Of a stretch of DNA of 64,000 bases, positions 21,601 to 32,159 are shown one piece after another. Below the pieces are notes generated by a model. That model saw only the letters and a program-made list of their open reading frames with translations. It had not been told where the DNA came from and did no database searches. The DNA comes from Enoplolaimus lenunculus (lineage: Eukaryota > Nematoda > Enoplea > Enoplida > Thoracostomopsidae), in assembly GCA_030248215.1 (NCBI GenBank), contig JASANG010000864.1:62001-126000 (forward strand), read 5' to 3'. Position 1 is the stretch's first letter; every line of letters starts with the position of its first letter. The position numbers were made by a program, and so were the translations under genes.

Positions 21601-24555
21601 TACGTTTACGTTTAGGTGTAGGCTTAAGCTTAAAGTAGGCAGACACTTAGGAGCATTTTCCAAAAATTAATAGCGGAAAGTTGTTAGATTCTTTTCACTC
21701 ATTTTGGTCTCATTCCAGGTCCGTTGCCAGCACATGTTGCTAGCGAAGCTAAACATGTTTGAAGAGGGGCATACAAGGGTTTTCGATAACTTACAAGCAT
21801 GGTTGAAAATGGGGGACAAAATTTTTCCGGGGGCTGAACCCTCCTCTAGCTACGGGACCGTATTAGCCAGACATACAAGACAGCGTTACAAACAAACGCT
21901 GTACTCTCATTTAAAGTCAACGATACGACTGTGAAAATCAAGGGGGGCTCCCCGCTCTATCAACGAATTTACTCGGCAGAGTAAAGTTGCATAATTTTTG
22001 GCAATATTCAAATAATTCTCTGTTGAACTCTCTTTGCTCTCCTACAAACTCGTTTTGCCAACCCGCTCTGCTAAAGATTAATGAATCCGAAGCGAAATTG
22101 AATGCCTAGCAGTCCGGAACGTATTCAAGGGTAGGGATAGAGAACATATCTGCCCCGAAAACTTCGGGATAAAAACAAGAAAAAACCTTCTCTATACTAA
22201 TCGTCAAATAAATATTTTACACGAGAGTATATGCCCTCCCAAACTGAATTCTTGGCTACGCCCCTGCCAGCTATTTTCGCGTCGTGCTAACGCTGAGCCC
22301 ACGTTAACTATAGAGACCCCTGCCAAGAAAGCCTAAGCCTACGTCAAAACCTAATCTTAAGCCTAAACATAAGCGAAACCTCACAGTCTCTAAGTCGTCA
22401 AATCTGAAAGTGTCCTGGTTCGCGGACACTTATAATAAACATGGAATATTCCCTATTTCGGTCAATGCTTTTTTTGGCGCAGGACAGAATTTGCTCGAAG
22501 GGCCTATTCATGGCACTGCATTACATTTTTAATTACTAAATTAACTTTGTACTAAACTTAAATTGATCTTGGGTAAAGAACCTATATTTTAACATATTTC
22601 TTGCTTTAGAAACATGCTGGCTGGGTATCTGAAATCTTACTTAAGTGTTTTCTTAAGTAATGCTTAAGTACTTACCAAAGTCGCCACTTAAGTAAATACT
22701 TAAATTTTCGAGCAAAAACAAATAAACGCCAAAAGTCCGCCATTGACCAGGAAAAAACAGGTTTGCTTTATATTAAGTAGGCACCATGAGTCTACGATTT
22801 CAAGTAGATCAAGATTAGTATGCTTGAACGGTTAATACGTAATCCATCAAAGTTAGTCTGCGACTTAATTATTTACTTAAGAAGTCTTACTTGAGTAGGG
22901 TTTTAGAATCAACCATTGTCGAAGTTTGCAAAATTAGGAACGACTTGCAATTTGCATGATTAGTTTAAAACAATTTCGTTCACGGGACAAATTCATCACA
23001 TGGAATATGTGGAAACAAAGAAAATGCAGCGAATCAGCCTTAGGAGCAGTTAGCTTCGTCATATCCAGCTATCATATTAAAATGTTTCTCGAAGGTTTAA
23101 AGACGGAGTTAAATTGGACAGGTGTCCCGACAATTCGTCACCCGACAAGTCGTCAACCGACAGCTAGTAATCTGACAGTCCGTCGATTCGACAATTCGTC
23201 GCCCATCATTATGCTTAGGCGTAGGTTTAGGCTCAGGTTTACCCTTAAGATTAGGCTTAGATTAAATAATAGGCTTTAAGACACAATTGGTCGGCAAGTT
23301 GTCGTGCGACTAATTGTAGATTTAATTGGACTGTATCGCATCGTATTGTCAAATTTACTTAGCTAAAGCGGGTATAATTCAAAACTTACTAAATCGTTCA
23401 AAATCGAAAAAATAAACTACGGCGAATATATTTCACACTGCGTTCCCATTTTTTAATATTTAAAAGCCTATTGCTGATTCATCTCAGCCAAAACCGCTGT
23501 ATATATAGACACAACCGAAACGCATATAAATTGACTTTGGCTTTACAATGTAAGCTGAAATATCAATTTTTTCGATGCAAAACATTGAAAAATTTTGGTT
23601 AATGTATGTTTATACTAGTATAAAAACAGAATTAAGGTTTTGGGGGTTGGACTTGGATATGTTTAGCAGCAGGGGCGCACTGAGAGGGATGACCGGGAGG
23701 CAATCATTAAATGCGTCATAATTTTCATTAAATACTAAAACAACGTCTACCTGGTCGCTCGCTTTGCTCGCGCGAATTTAACAGCTCAACAACTCCTGAA
23801 ATCAGGCTCAAAGTTAACTCGGGTTAGCTGACAGCTAACTTCGGATTTTTCCGACAAAAAATACGGGACCTGTTATTGTAAATGGTTCTTTTGGGTTAAA
23901 ATTTTGTAACAATCAGAAAGGGCACAATGCTCGGACTGAGTGATATTTTTGATAGGAATATGTAGCGTATTTTTGACCATGTAAAGATTGCCGCTGCAAA
24001 TATACTTAGCGAGGTCTATTGGCATTTTACCCGTTGCTATTTTTCCTTGAAAAGATGACTTACCTTGTAAATTACGCCAAACCCACGTGTAGTTATCTTA
24101 GCATTATCCTGGTCAGCTCAAGCGTCATGTTTGCTTGCTACGGGTCTAAATTATGGTAACCGGTGTATTGAAAACGCATAGTAAAAACGTAAAACCACAA
24201 ACTTTACAGCCACTACATTCTCAACTGCCAATAAGCCGGCACCAAATACAACCATTTCGAACGCTCTTTCGCTGTTTACATGGTTAAACCAAAGCCTGTC
24301 GTCCTATGCGTTCCCGAACCCTGACGCAAAATCCCGTCCAGCAAACCTTACATGCTCCCAAGTTTGCGGCAACCGTTTTGGAACCAAACATTCCAACGGT
24401 TTTTGACTGAACGTTTTGAAACTGATCAACCCGGCCATTGCAATTGAAATTCCGGCCGTCCAACGATAATGAAGCCGGTCAACAACATCGTCAACTGGAG
24501 CACCGGTTGAAAATAAAGCATCGCCGAACGAATAAAACGCTTCCGACAGTGACAT
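11372..24555 (-). CDS. Innexin gap-junction protein with three alternative first exons
   Basis: Shared exons, in transcription order: exon 2 15374-15566, exon 3 14525-14946, exon 4 13107-13297, exon 5 11372-12371 with the stop. Three candidate first exons lie upstream: 24352-24555, 20935-21129 and 16699-16890. All junctions are GT-AG and phases match, giving 669, 666 or 665 aa. Family marks in the 665-aa form: DRLHY (22-26), KPIEC (48-52), the innexin signature YYQWV (99-103), VTLCDF, and the fourth membrane segment IFVFLWFWYICLFF. Each extracellular loop has two cysteines 17 residues apart (C52/C70, C266/C284). Innexins have four membrane passes and form gap junctions and hemichannels. The cytoplasmic tail, about 270 residues and Ser/Asn/Gln-rich, is longer than usual (innexins are often near 400 aa). 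Exons 1A and 1B have no exons 2-5 of their own before the next first exon. Confidence 0.88.
12617..12682. repeat. ATA/TAA trinucleotide microsatellite in innexin intron 4
   Basis: About 20 ATA units, interrupted once by AATACGTA. A second simple repeat, AT-rich (TATATA runs), lies at 13068-13106 directly beside the exon 4 donor. Confidence 0.8.
13759..13997 (+). mobile_element. Family B hAT-like MITE in innexin intron 3, 7/8 TSD
   Basis: Starts GGCAAATGGTACTTTAAGGG, ends TTAAAGTAACATGGGCC. Flanks CGATTTCT (13751-13758) and CGATTTGT (13998-14005) differ at one base. It holds CCTAAG arrays with two repeats of the spacer CGTTGCAAAAATGTGTTCCT. Confidence 0.78.
16149..16295. mobile_element. Family E MITE in innexin intron 1
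   Basis: Starts AGGGTGCGACTGGATATCCG and ends GGTATCCGGTCGCACCC, an inverted repeat. It is much shorter than the 379-bp copy at 42358-42736 and is made of repeated ATCCGGCTCCGG-like words. Confidence 0.65.
16699..16890 (-). CDS. Innexin alternative first exon 1C (proximal)
   Basis: ATG at 16890; 64 codons ending TGG GAA CAG before the donor GTGAAC. It encodes DDDHIDRLHYFMT and SFKQFGGKPIEC. It lies about 1.1 kb before exon 2, so it is the default first exon. The intron to exon 2 contains a family E element at 16149-16295. Confidence 0.82.
17846..18022. mobile_element. Family C element, one arm only
   Basis: TA followed by CACTGCAAAAAATGGTGAGT and the usual arm up to CAAATTCGACTCAAGCTTG. The opposite arm is mostly missing; a trace (GAGTTTGACTCTCTTTGCAA) is at 18002-18021. 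It lies between innexin exons 1C and 1B. Confidence 0.55.
20658..20817. mobile_element. Family D MITE
   Basis: Ends AGGTCCGTAGCCAAGG and CTGGCTACGGGC. It has the family core CAACCTTGCTTGTAGCTCAC and C-rich blocks. It lies just downstream of exon 1B's donor. Confidence 0.65.
20935..21129 (-). CDS. Innexin alternative first exon 1B (middle)
   Basis: ATG at 21129; 65 codons ending TGG GAA CGC before a consensus donor GTAAGT. It encodes DDQIDRLHYFIT, a first membrane segment and SFKQFNGKPIEC. Phase 0, as in 1A and 1C. The 5' flank is rearranged: segments of it are repeated in alternating orientation at 21228-21425. Confidence 0.78.
21101..21425. repeat. Alternating direct and inverted repeats at the 5' side of innexin exon 1B
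   Basis: Copy 1 (21101-21200) covers the start of exon 1B and its upstream flank. Copy 2 (about 21228-21312) is the same flank inverted. Copy 3 (about 21315-21425) is direct again and repeats ACCGAAGATAATAT and AGTAAACTATTGTAAAAA. Copy 3 has lost the ATG, so only copy 1 can start translation. Confidence 0.7.
21717..21858. mobile_element. Family D MITE
   Basis: Ends AGGTCCGTTGCCAGC and CTAGCTACGGGACC, inverted relative to the core seen at 20658-20817 (TTACAAGCATGGTTGAAAAT). Confidence 0.6.
22619..22913. mobile_element. Family H MITE (GGCTGGGTTTCTGAAAT ends)
   Basis: It starts GGCTGGGTATCTGAAATCTT and carries ACTTAAGT words at both ends. The middle (TTTGCTTTATATTAAGTAGG, then a GAACGGTTAAT block) is shared with 35417-35751 and 55688-55946. 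Confidence 0.65.
23121..23325. mobile_element. Family N element (GACAATTCGTC ends) with TTAGGC core
   Basis: Left part is built of CCGACAATTCGTCACCCGAC-like words; right part has the complement GTCGGCAAGTTGTCGTGCGAC. A TTAGGC-like array fills the centre. Only one copy is in this window, so the ends are approximate. Confidence 0.45.
24352..24555 (-). CDS. Innexin alternative first exon 1A (distal)
   Basis: ATG at 24555; 68 codons ending TGG GAG CAT before the donor GTAAGG. It encodes a cytoplasmic N-terminus, DRLHYRWT, the first membrane segment, and KPLECLVPK with the first extracellular cysteine. Its phase (0) and end point after W-E-x match the other two first exons. Its sequence is the most diverged (SFKTFSQKPLEC against SFKQF.GKPIEC). 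No separate downstream innexin exons follow it, so splicing to exon 2 at 15566 is the simplest reading (intron near 8.8 kb). Confidence 0.75.
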
Positions 24556-24997
24556 TTTGAACGACTCATTGAAATATTAACTGACTTAAAATAGGAATTT
24601 TAGTTTAGCTGAAAAATTATTACAAAACATCGGTGTAGATTGCTGGAGATCATTAAAAGCTACCTTGCGAACCACGGGTACACGAGTTAACTGCTACTAT
24701 AGGCCACAAGTATCATTTGCTAATTTACGGCAACTTTAACAAAAAGTGGTCAGCGTGTGGATTAAAGGTCTCGCCATTAAGCCTAAATTTAAACCTAAAC
24801 CTACGCCTACGTAGGAACCTAAACACAGGCCTAGTCTTAATCCTTCTATTAGCCTATTAATCTCTAAGTCCCCCGTCTTCTTGTCTTCCATTGGGTACAG
24901 TTCATGTAGTTATCATGATCGCAAAAAGTTGATCTAAATTTACCAAAGTAGCAGAAATTGCAGTGCGTTTTAAAATCCAATTTATGCGCGATTCGCT

Positions 24998-25159
24998 AGG
25001 TCCGTAAACAAGGGCGGTGGTAGGGGGGATGGCCCCCCTGGAAAAATTTTGGCGCCCCCCTTAGAAAATTTTCAACCCTGCTTATAACTCATTGAAAACC
25101 CTTGAATGCCCCTCATCAAAATTTTTAGCCCCCTCATCAAGTTGAGCTGCCTACGGGCC
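24998..25159. mobile_element. Family D MITE
   Basis: Ends AGGTCCGTAAACAAGGGCGG and CTGCCTACGGGCC, core CAACCCTGCTTATAACTCAT. C-rich and G-rich blocks flank the core. Confidence 0.6.
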
Positions 25160-25667
25160 TGAATTCTGAATAAACAAATTCGTAACGAAAAATACCACTT
25201 GATTTATTACAAGAGCAGTGTTAAGTTTTCATTATACCTCAAAATGTAAAATTAATGTAAAGTGAGCTGGCTACGCACCTGGATTCGCTGTAAATTCTCG
25301 GAGAATTTTGTTGCAATTCATTATATATCGTAGATTATTTTGAGGAAAACAAACTTTTATGTCACCGAATGTTATTACGAAATTTCAACTACCGGTAAAA
25401 TTCGACAATCACAGTTCAAACTATTTCAATTTTTTACGTATTTAATACTAAAATTGACGGCCAAATTGGTGATAAAACGCGTAACTGGCTTTGGCACGTT
25501 TATAGCATGATTTTATAAGGCATGAAGCGAGACGCTATTTTGTTAAGTAATATACGATCACACGTACCTGTTACAATTTATCATATCCGGCTACATTTTG
25601 CTGCAATGACACTAATTTTAACCTGGGTATCTTAGAAATAATAAATAGTATATAATTTGATACTACT

Positions 25668-26060
25668 AGTCAGGGTTGTTGGCCGGAAAAGTTACCGGAA
25701 AAATGGATTTTTTTCCATTTTTTTCCATTTTTTTCCGAGGGAGTGAAAAAAATGGAAAAATATTAAACGATTCTTAAATATAATTTGCAAGTAAATATGA
25801 TATAAAAATGTTTTTACGTCTAGCTTCAAACTCGCTTTGCTCGCGAGGTTGCAGAAATTGCGAGGCTTTGATGTTAAAAACTCAAAAGTATCATGGGATT
25901 TAATATATACTTAAAAACAAGTGTGACTTCTTTAGCTCGCTCCATTCATGAGTTTCTGATGTTGTGATGACCTCCTCCGGTTATTCCACGCCAAAATTTA
26001 AGTTTTTAAAAAATTCGAATTTTAGTTTCCCAAGCATACAGCAAAAATTACGTTTCCCAA
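25668..26060. mobile_element. Family L repeat (GGCCGGAAAA ... CCATTTTTTTCC)
   Basis: Begins GGCCGGAAAAGTTACCGG, then mirrored TTTTTCCA / TGGAAAAA words, and ends near TTTTTAAAAAATTCGAATTT. A related stretch lies at 49378-49585 with the same order of words. The nature of the element is unclear. Confidence 0.4.
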
Positions 26061-26298
26061 CTTTGCCAGCTCCACGTCTTAAAGTTTTTGGAAATGCCAC
26101 TGCTCAATAGATATACTAGTCAAGCCTGTAAACATTTCCGTTTCCTTCACGTAGAAAACTTGAATATTCCCACAAAAGCAGTGTTGAATGTAACGTCGAA
26201 ATCAGTATTTATCGTCAGACGCAATTTTAACACTGAAAAATCTTTGAATCTCCTTAAAAATTTAAACTCATGTGTGATGCAATCGATCCGGACTCTAC

Positions 26299-26462
26299 CT
26301 AAGGAAGAGGGCCAGGGGGGCTCAGCCCCCCATGGAAAATTTTTGCCCCCCCCCCGCTAGAAAATTTTCAACCTTGCTTGTAAGTCATTGAAAACCCTTA
26401 AATGCTCGTCCTGAAAATTTTTCAGCCCCCCCCCCCCCAGCAAAGTAAACGGGCTACGGGCC
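26299..26462. mobile_element. Family D MITE
   Basis: Core CAACCTTGCTTGTAAGTCAT between poly-C tracts; right end GGGCTACGGGCC. The left end is degraded. Confidence 0.6.
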
Positions 26463-27058
26463 TGAATCGATCGAAAGTTAAATTTCAAAGATTGCGGCAG
26501 CAGTCAAATCAAAATGTTTTAAAAAAATCAAACGCAAGCTTGCATTAAACACAATGGTAAATTTCTATAGCAAAATCAGCAAATACAACAAAGCTCAACT
26601 TATAGACAACAAAACCTAGTTTTATATTTGAAACTTTAGATGTGAACAAGTACGAATGTTAACCGAATTTTCACCATCAAAAGTTAACGGGGTTAAACGC
26701 TTACAACGGTATGGGATTTTTTAAACGTAGCTTAAAAATGTGGACCCACTACCAGATCCAGCGATGGAAGCGCCATACGACCCGTCGTCCGAAAATTTCT
26801 TTTGGTAAAATGGTACCGTTCCTACTTTACATCATTGTCCGTGAGAAAATTGGCACATATAGAGCAAGCAAGCAGTAAAATCTCGCGTTTCATAACGTTT
26901 GCCAGCCCGGCCGCTTCCCGTCAAAAATGTCAGTATCTGCCACACTTGGTGGACCAATGAATGTTTGAATCACTAGATTTGTATGTATGATACATATATA
27001 GATATACATGATATAGATACATTTATATACATATAGCTGCAATTAGCATTGATAGTCA

Positions 27059-27408
27059 AACAGACCAGGGCCAATGCCAGTCAAACGGGCAGGTGTCAAT
27101 GCCACTCAAACGGACCAGTGCCAATGCCAGTCAAACGGGCAGGTGTCAATGCCACTCAAACGGACCAGTGCCAATGCCAGTCAAACGGGCAGGTGTCAAT
27201 GCCACTCAAACGGACCAGTGCCAATGCCAGTCAAACGGGCAGGTGTCAATGCCACTCAAACGGACCAGTGCCAATGCCAGTCAAACGGGCAGGTGTCAAT
27301 GCCACTCAAACGGACCAGTGCCAATGCCAGTCAAACGGGCAGGTGTCAATGCCAGTCAAACGAGTTAGTGCCTATGCCAGTCAGACGGTCCAGTGCCAAT
27401 GCCAGTAA
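27059..27408. repeat. 50-bp minisatellite made of paired 25-bp units
   Basis: CCAATGCCAGTCAAACGGGC recurs exactly every 50 bases from 27071 to 27321. Within each 50 bases the second half is a variant of the first (TCAATGCCACTCAAACGGAC). Because 50 is not a multiple of three and no stop occurs in the unit, all three forward frames stay open; the resulting ORFs of up to 119 codons are an effect of the repeat. Confidence 0.9.
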
Positions 27409-27878
27409 CGTAATGATCAATTTGAGGCTTTGAGACTCTATTAACTAAAAATACTATCATATTGCAGCACTAGTGTTTACGAGTTTGTATAAAACAGAAT
27501 TTTACAGCACAGAGTAAAACTTGACCAAACCCAGCTTTAAATTTGCAAAATCTTTCATGTGTGATATACACTTTCGAACTGAAATTTAGGCAACGTTTCC
27601 AGCGTGCGCTGTCGATATATGCATATGGTCTGCACGCCGCGTTGTTGGAAAACGCAACTTTTACTCACTTATAGTTGAATCACTGCGGTAAAATTAGTTG
27701 AAAACATATGCGACCTGCGTAGTTTAATTGGTTTATGGAATATTCAAGGTGAAAGACAAGGGATTACAATATTGCATTGTTTGAAACGGTGGGAACAACT
27801 TAAACTTGAAAATTCGTGATCAACAGCCATATTTGCAACATATACGTTTTTCAAAGTAAGCCAACATTCAAAATATCT

Positions 27879-28326
27879 TACTGTATTGACCCGAATAAGA
27901 GGGGGTAATAAGAGGGGGGTGCCCATTTTGAGTCCGAATCAATAGGAGTCCGTATCCCTAATAAGAATCCGTAAGCGAATAGAGTCCCTAAACCCTAATT
28001 AGAGTTTATAAATGGCAATTAACCCTAATTGTAGCGCATAAATGACTCCAGGTCGAAATAATTTGAGTTCGAAACTTTAAAGCGTACTTAAATTTTAAAA
28101 GTGCATTCCAAAGTTTAACCTTGTATTATCGCTCAAGCTATTGAGACAAGACGAATAAACGTTTAATTCAAAGCATAATTGCAGTACCGGATATATATCA
28201 GTAACGAAGGGCGGCGGTGCGTGGGTTAAAAATAAATAACAGTTCGTAACCGAATAACAAGGGGTGGTACCCTCTGGAGAGGCCAAGTAAATATCAGTCC
28301 CCCCTCTTGTTCGGGTCACTACAGTA
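27879..28326 (+). mobile_element. Family F MITE (GACCCGAATAAGAGG ends), first of an inverted pair
   Basis: Starts TACTGTATTGACCCGAATAA, ends CTCTTGTTCGGGTCACTACA, an inverted repeat of about 25 bases. The interior is shared, inverted, with 28660-29095. A remnant with the same right end is at about 6685-6750. Confidence 0.72.
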
Positions 28327-28659
28327 ACATCTGAGTTATTAATAATCTTCGCGGTCTTTTCGGTTATCCCCGCCAGTCGGTGTTTGTACCAAAATGCTTG
28401 GAATATAAATATTGTTACATTGGGGCGGCTCCAAATCAGTTAATTCGCCATAACTCGTAAGCCAGATGTATGATTGCGGAAAATGTTAACACCATTCAAC
28501 TCAGTTCTGAAAGCTGTGTCGAATAGTTTATAATTTGTCTGAACTTTTTGACAAAAAAGTTTTTGGGTCCCAGGGAGGCCATGAAACCTTGAAAAATAAA
28601 GTCTTTTAACAATTCAAATTTAAGCGTGGAATGATCTGGGAAGATTAGGAGACGCTCAA

Positions 28660-29095
28660 ATACTCTAGTGACCCGAATAAGAGGTGGTATTGATATTTAT
28701 TTGGCGTCTCCAGAGGGTTCCCCTGTTATTTGGTTACAGACTGTTATTCATTTTTAACCAACGCTCCGCCACCCTTCGTTACTGATTCGTATATATCCGG
28801 TACTGCAGTTATCCGTTGAATTAAACGTTTGTTTGGCTTGTTTCAATAGCTTGAGCGATAATGCAAGATAATGTACTTTAAAAACTTAAGTACGCTTTAA
28901 AGTTGCGAACTCAACTATATTTGGTCCTGGAGTCATTTACACACTACAATTGGGATAATTGACATTTATGGACTCTAATAGGGTTCAGGGACTCTAACCG
29001 CTTACGGACTTTTATTAGTGATACGAATCCCTACTGATTGGGACTCAAAATGGGGACCCCCTCTTATTACCCCCTCTTATTCGGGTCATTACAAT
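28660..29095 (-). mobile_element. Family F MITE, second of an inverted pair
   Basis: Starts TACTCTAGTGACCCGAATAA, ends CTCTTATTCGGGTCATTACA. It is the reverse complement of the copy at 27879-28326 along its whole length, about 330 bp away. Confidence 0.72.
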
Positions 29096-30545
29096 ATGCA
29101 AAAATGTTTCAAAACTCAACCACTTTTTAAGTGGACGCCGACTGGCCGGATAATTGAAAAGACTCAAACTGCGCTTTGTCTGTTGTATTAAAGTATCAAT
29201 AAAGTATATACATACATTATCGTTTTCATTAAAAAACGCGTGAAATTTTGCTACATCTATCAAATATTCAAAACGCTCCAAAATTTATATTTCACAGCTC
29301 TAAAAACTGTGACTATTTTGGCGAAACGTAAAGTCATGTTTGTGTTTTTTTCGCTCGCACATCGACAGAACACACAAAAATTGACGACTGAGTGTGTAAA
29401 CAGAATTAACGCCATGTACGGCCTTACACCACAGGTGCGAGCTATAGTTGAAAACTGATCTCTTTCAAGCTGATAGGTAAACATAGTCTAAGGTACACAG
29501 TCATTTGATACTGAAAAATATTCATTTGAATTGTTTTTCGGGACCCTAAAACAAATTTCGGAACCCGCTTCAAAAAATTTTGATCTCTCCGCCACTGAGA
29601 GTATGTACTGCGTGTTGAATTTCAACAAATGTATTACTGTATGTTAAACTTGAGGGTATTTAACTTGGGGGCGCCGAAATTTAATTACCTATAAGAAAAA
29701 TTGCGATTATTAGAAACCGGATCACACACTTTCACCTCTTACAATGACCGTATTAAAGTTATAGTACTTTTCTGGGGTACGTATGTGCAAAATAGGCCTC
29801 TGTTTTGCCATAACCAGAAATACCTCAATCAAGTTTTCCTTCTTCAGAACATTAGCCTTTCCCGCAACTTTACACCCACCATACGAACGTTTCGGAACCT
29901 CACTTTATGTTCCTTAAGCATATCATTTGACTCGGAGCACCCATTGAAACTAAACTTCCATGCAACATAAACGTTGCGAAAAAGCCAGTAAAATTCCAAT
30001 GCGATTATTTTCATTCAGTTACCGTTACACCGAGTACTTGCGTTTTATAGCTTATTGCAAACACCAAAAAGCTGCCGACTTATTGACGTCATTTTCATTT
30101 GCGTCCGCTTCCCAAAATTAACGTTGGTTTGAATTCTTTTCGTATGCCTTGAACCAGTGCAACAGTTTTTATGCTGAACCAGTAATACTTTCGTTTTCAA
30201 ATAAAACAACAAATATTACGGCTATTTATGCTACGGGTAGGTCGAAAATGTTTTACTGCAAACGCAACGATAAAGGCTACACTGAAGAAACGCGTTTTCA
30301 AACATAGTAATTTTGGAAAACTAACAGTTTCAGATGGCAGAGTTTAAAGTCAAGAACGAAACATCAAATTTTAAGGTCTAAAATTTAGTGAAAGTTTTTT
30401 AGTCTTTCAGTACACATAAGTTTAGGCCGGAGGAGATGATTTATTGACTTTGGGAGCTAACACCATAAGCACAGTACTGGGTTGCAAGAATGTGGTCCTA
30501 TAAAAACACGCCAATTTCTACTTGAATTGTATACGCCGCTCTAGA

Positions 30546-30733
30546 GGTCATGTTTACAGAAACGGTGGAACAGTATTATAAGCATATCACTAAGTTTATA
30601 TCTAAGCCTAAATTTAAGCGAAAGAATGAGCACATTCCTATGCCTAAGCCAAGCACAAAAATTAGTCCAATGTTTAAGCTTACTCTATTGTAGTCCCACA
30701 GAAAAACTCTCCGCCCCTATGTTGACATGGACC
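30546..30733 (+). mobile_element. Family A MITE
   Basis: Starts GGTCATGTTTACAGAAACGG and ends CCCCTATGTTGACATGGACC. It has the conserved GTCCCACAGAAAAAC block and CCTAAG words. No target duplication. Confidence 0.6.
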
Positions 30734-30901
30734 AACAATTTTATTTAAAATCGTCTTCTCCTATAATGTTTCCATTATACACCAGTGTTCCAGTGTTTAT
30801 TTCACAGAATAGCATGTAGCATATGGAACAGAAATGTTATACTGAATAAATCGGTTTCATCAAAAAATATTTTCTTAACAATTATATATTTCAAGTGTCT
30901 G

Positions 30902-31065
30902 CCGTCGGAGCATCCCAAGGTCCCGTCGGAGCATCCCAAGGTCCCGTCGGAGCATCCCAAGGTGCCGTCGGAGCATCCCAAGGTGCCGTCGGAGCATCCC
31001 AAGGTGCCGTCGGAGCATCCCAAGGTCCCGTCGGAGCACCATTAACTGCAATCGGAGCACCCTAA
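30902..31065. repeat. 21-bp minisatellite (GGAGCATCCCAAGGTCCCGTC)
   Basis: Seven nearly identical units followed by two worn ones (CGGAGCACC). As 21 is a multiple of three, both strands stay open; the plus frame would read SEHPKVP repeatedly. No gene structure around it supports translation. Confidence 0.88.
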
Positions 31066-32136
31066 CTGCCGTCGGGTTACGAATCGATGCCTAAAGAGAT
31101 AATCTCTACAGTAACCTTGTTTAGGTTGCCGTTTTACCGGATGACCACCAAACGCTAAAAGCTTGAACCCTAAACAGTTGAGCCTCAGATTACCTAACAC
31201 GACCCTAAGGCAGTTGTACCACGATGCCTAGAAGACATCGTAAGATACAATCTGTCTAAATCAACCAGTCGAGGTCACCGACACAAACAATGTCAGTAAC
31301 CGAACGAGGTCACTGGCCGATTAGGCGATGACCAGACACAAAGGTCAAACATCTGTATCTGTCATGAACGTCGTAAACGTAAAAAGGGGAACTGTTGAGA
31401 ATTTTGAACTGAGAGAGTAAAGATTTTTGAATACGGATAAAATTTTAAACGATGCAATTAATGCTACTTTAGTGGAATTTGTTCGATGGGTGTACATTAC
31501 AAAACAACATTTGGGAAGGTGAGTCCATAGTCAACTCAACCTGCTATGAGGTTAAAACAATTTTAGAAGCGGCAACTTACTACTAAGACTTTTCTAGGTA
31601 AAAGGCTGCTTCGGGGCGAAAACTTTTCGAGGTGGAAGGCTGAGCCGAGCCCCAACTGCCCGACTGTTTAGCTATCGGTCCGTAAAGAGTGAGTAAAAAC
31701 AAAAGCACCAGCGAATTTTGTTATAGGTGCCAGCAACAGTCATATGTGGTAACTACAGGTAACATTTGTGCTCTTGGCACACCCCGACCCAACAGCTTAC
31801 ACCAAATCCTATGACTGACATATATGTTGTCCCAAGAATTTCGATAGCAGAAACAGGAAGTTTACAACAAGTCGAAATATGACAGTTGTAGCCAGGATAG
31901 AATTATTTTAAAACATCACAATAATTAATGTTATCATTAAAACAGATTTCACAAATTTCGGCACATACAAATTAAGTATAAACGGTACTTGTCGGAGCGC
32001 TTTTGTAGTTCCCCCTCGCCATTTACACAAATGTGGGTTGACTTTTTCAGTTGTAACATAAAAATGTTTTATTTTCCTGGTTTTTAAAAGCTGGTTTCTT
32101 GTGGGCAAATTTTTTCGGCAATTTTTGTGTGATGTT

Positions 32137-32159
32137 TTTCGGGGGGGGGGGGGGGGGGG
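32137..32159. repeat. Poly-G tract
   Basis: A run of about 20 G. It starts a G-rich stretch to about 32460 whose outer parts (GATTTGAAAGG-like words) are roughly mirrored; I cannot assign it. Confidence 0.6.

Noticed and set aside
20881-24555. Exons 1A and 1B as two further complete innexin genes
   Set aside because: No YYQWV, VTLCDF or C-terminal exons lie between them and the next first exon on the minus strand; only one set exists.
27049-27433. Three overlapping plus-strand frames of about 90-119 codons
   Set aside because: They are made by a 50-bp minisatellite without stops; same peptide words in every frame.
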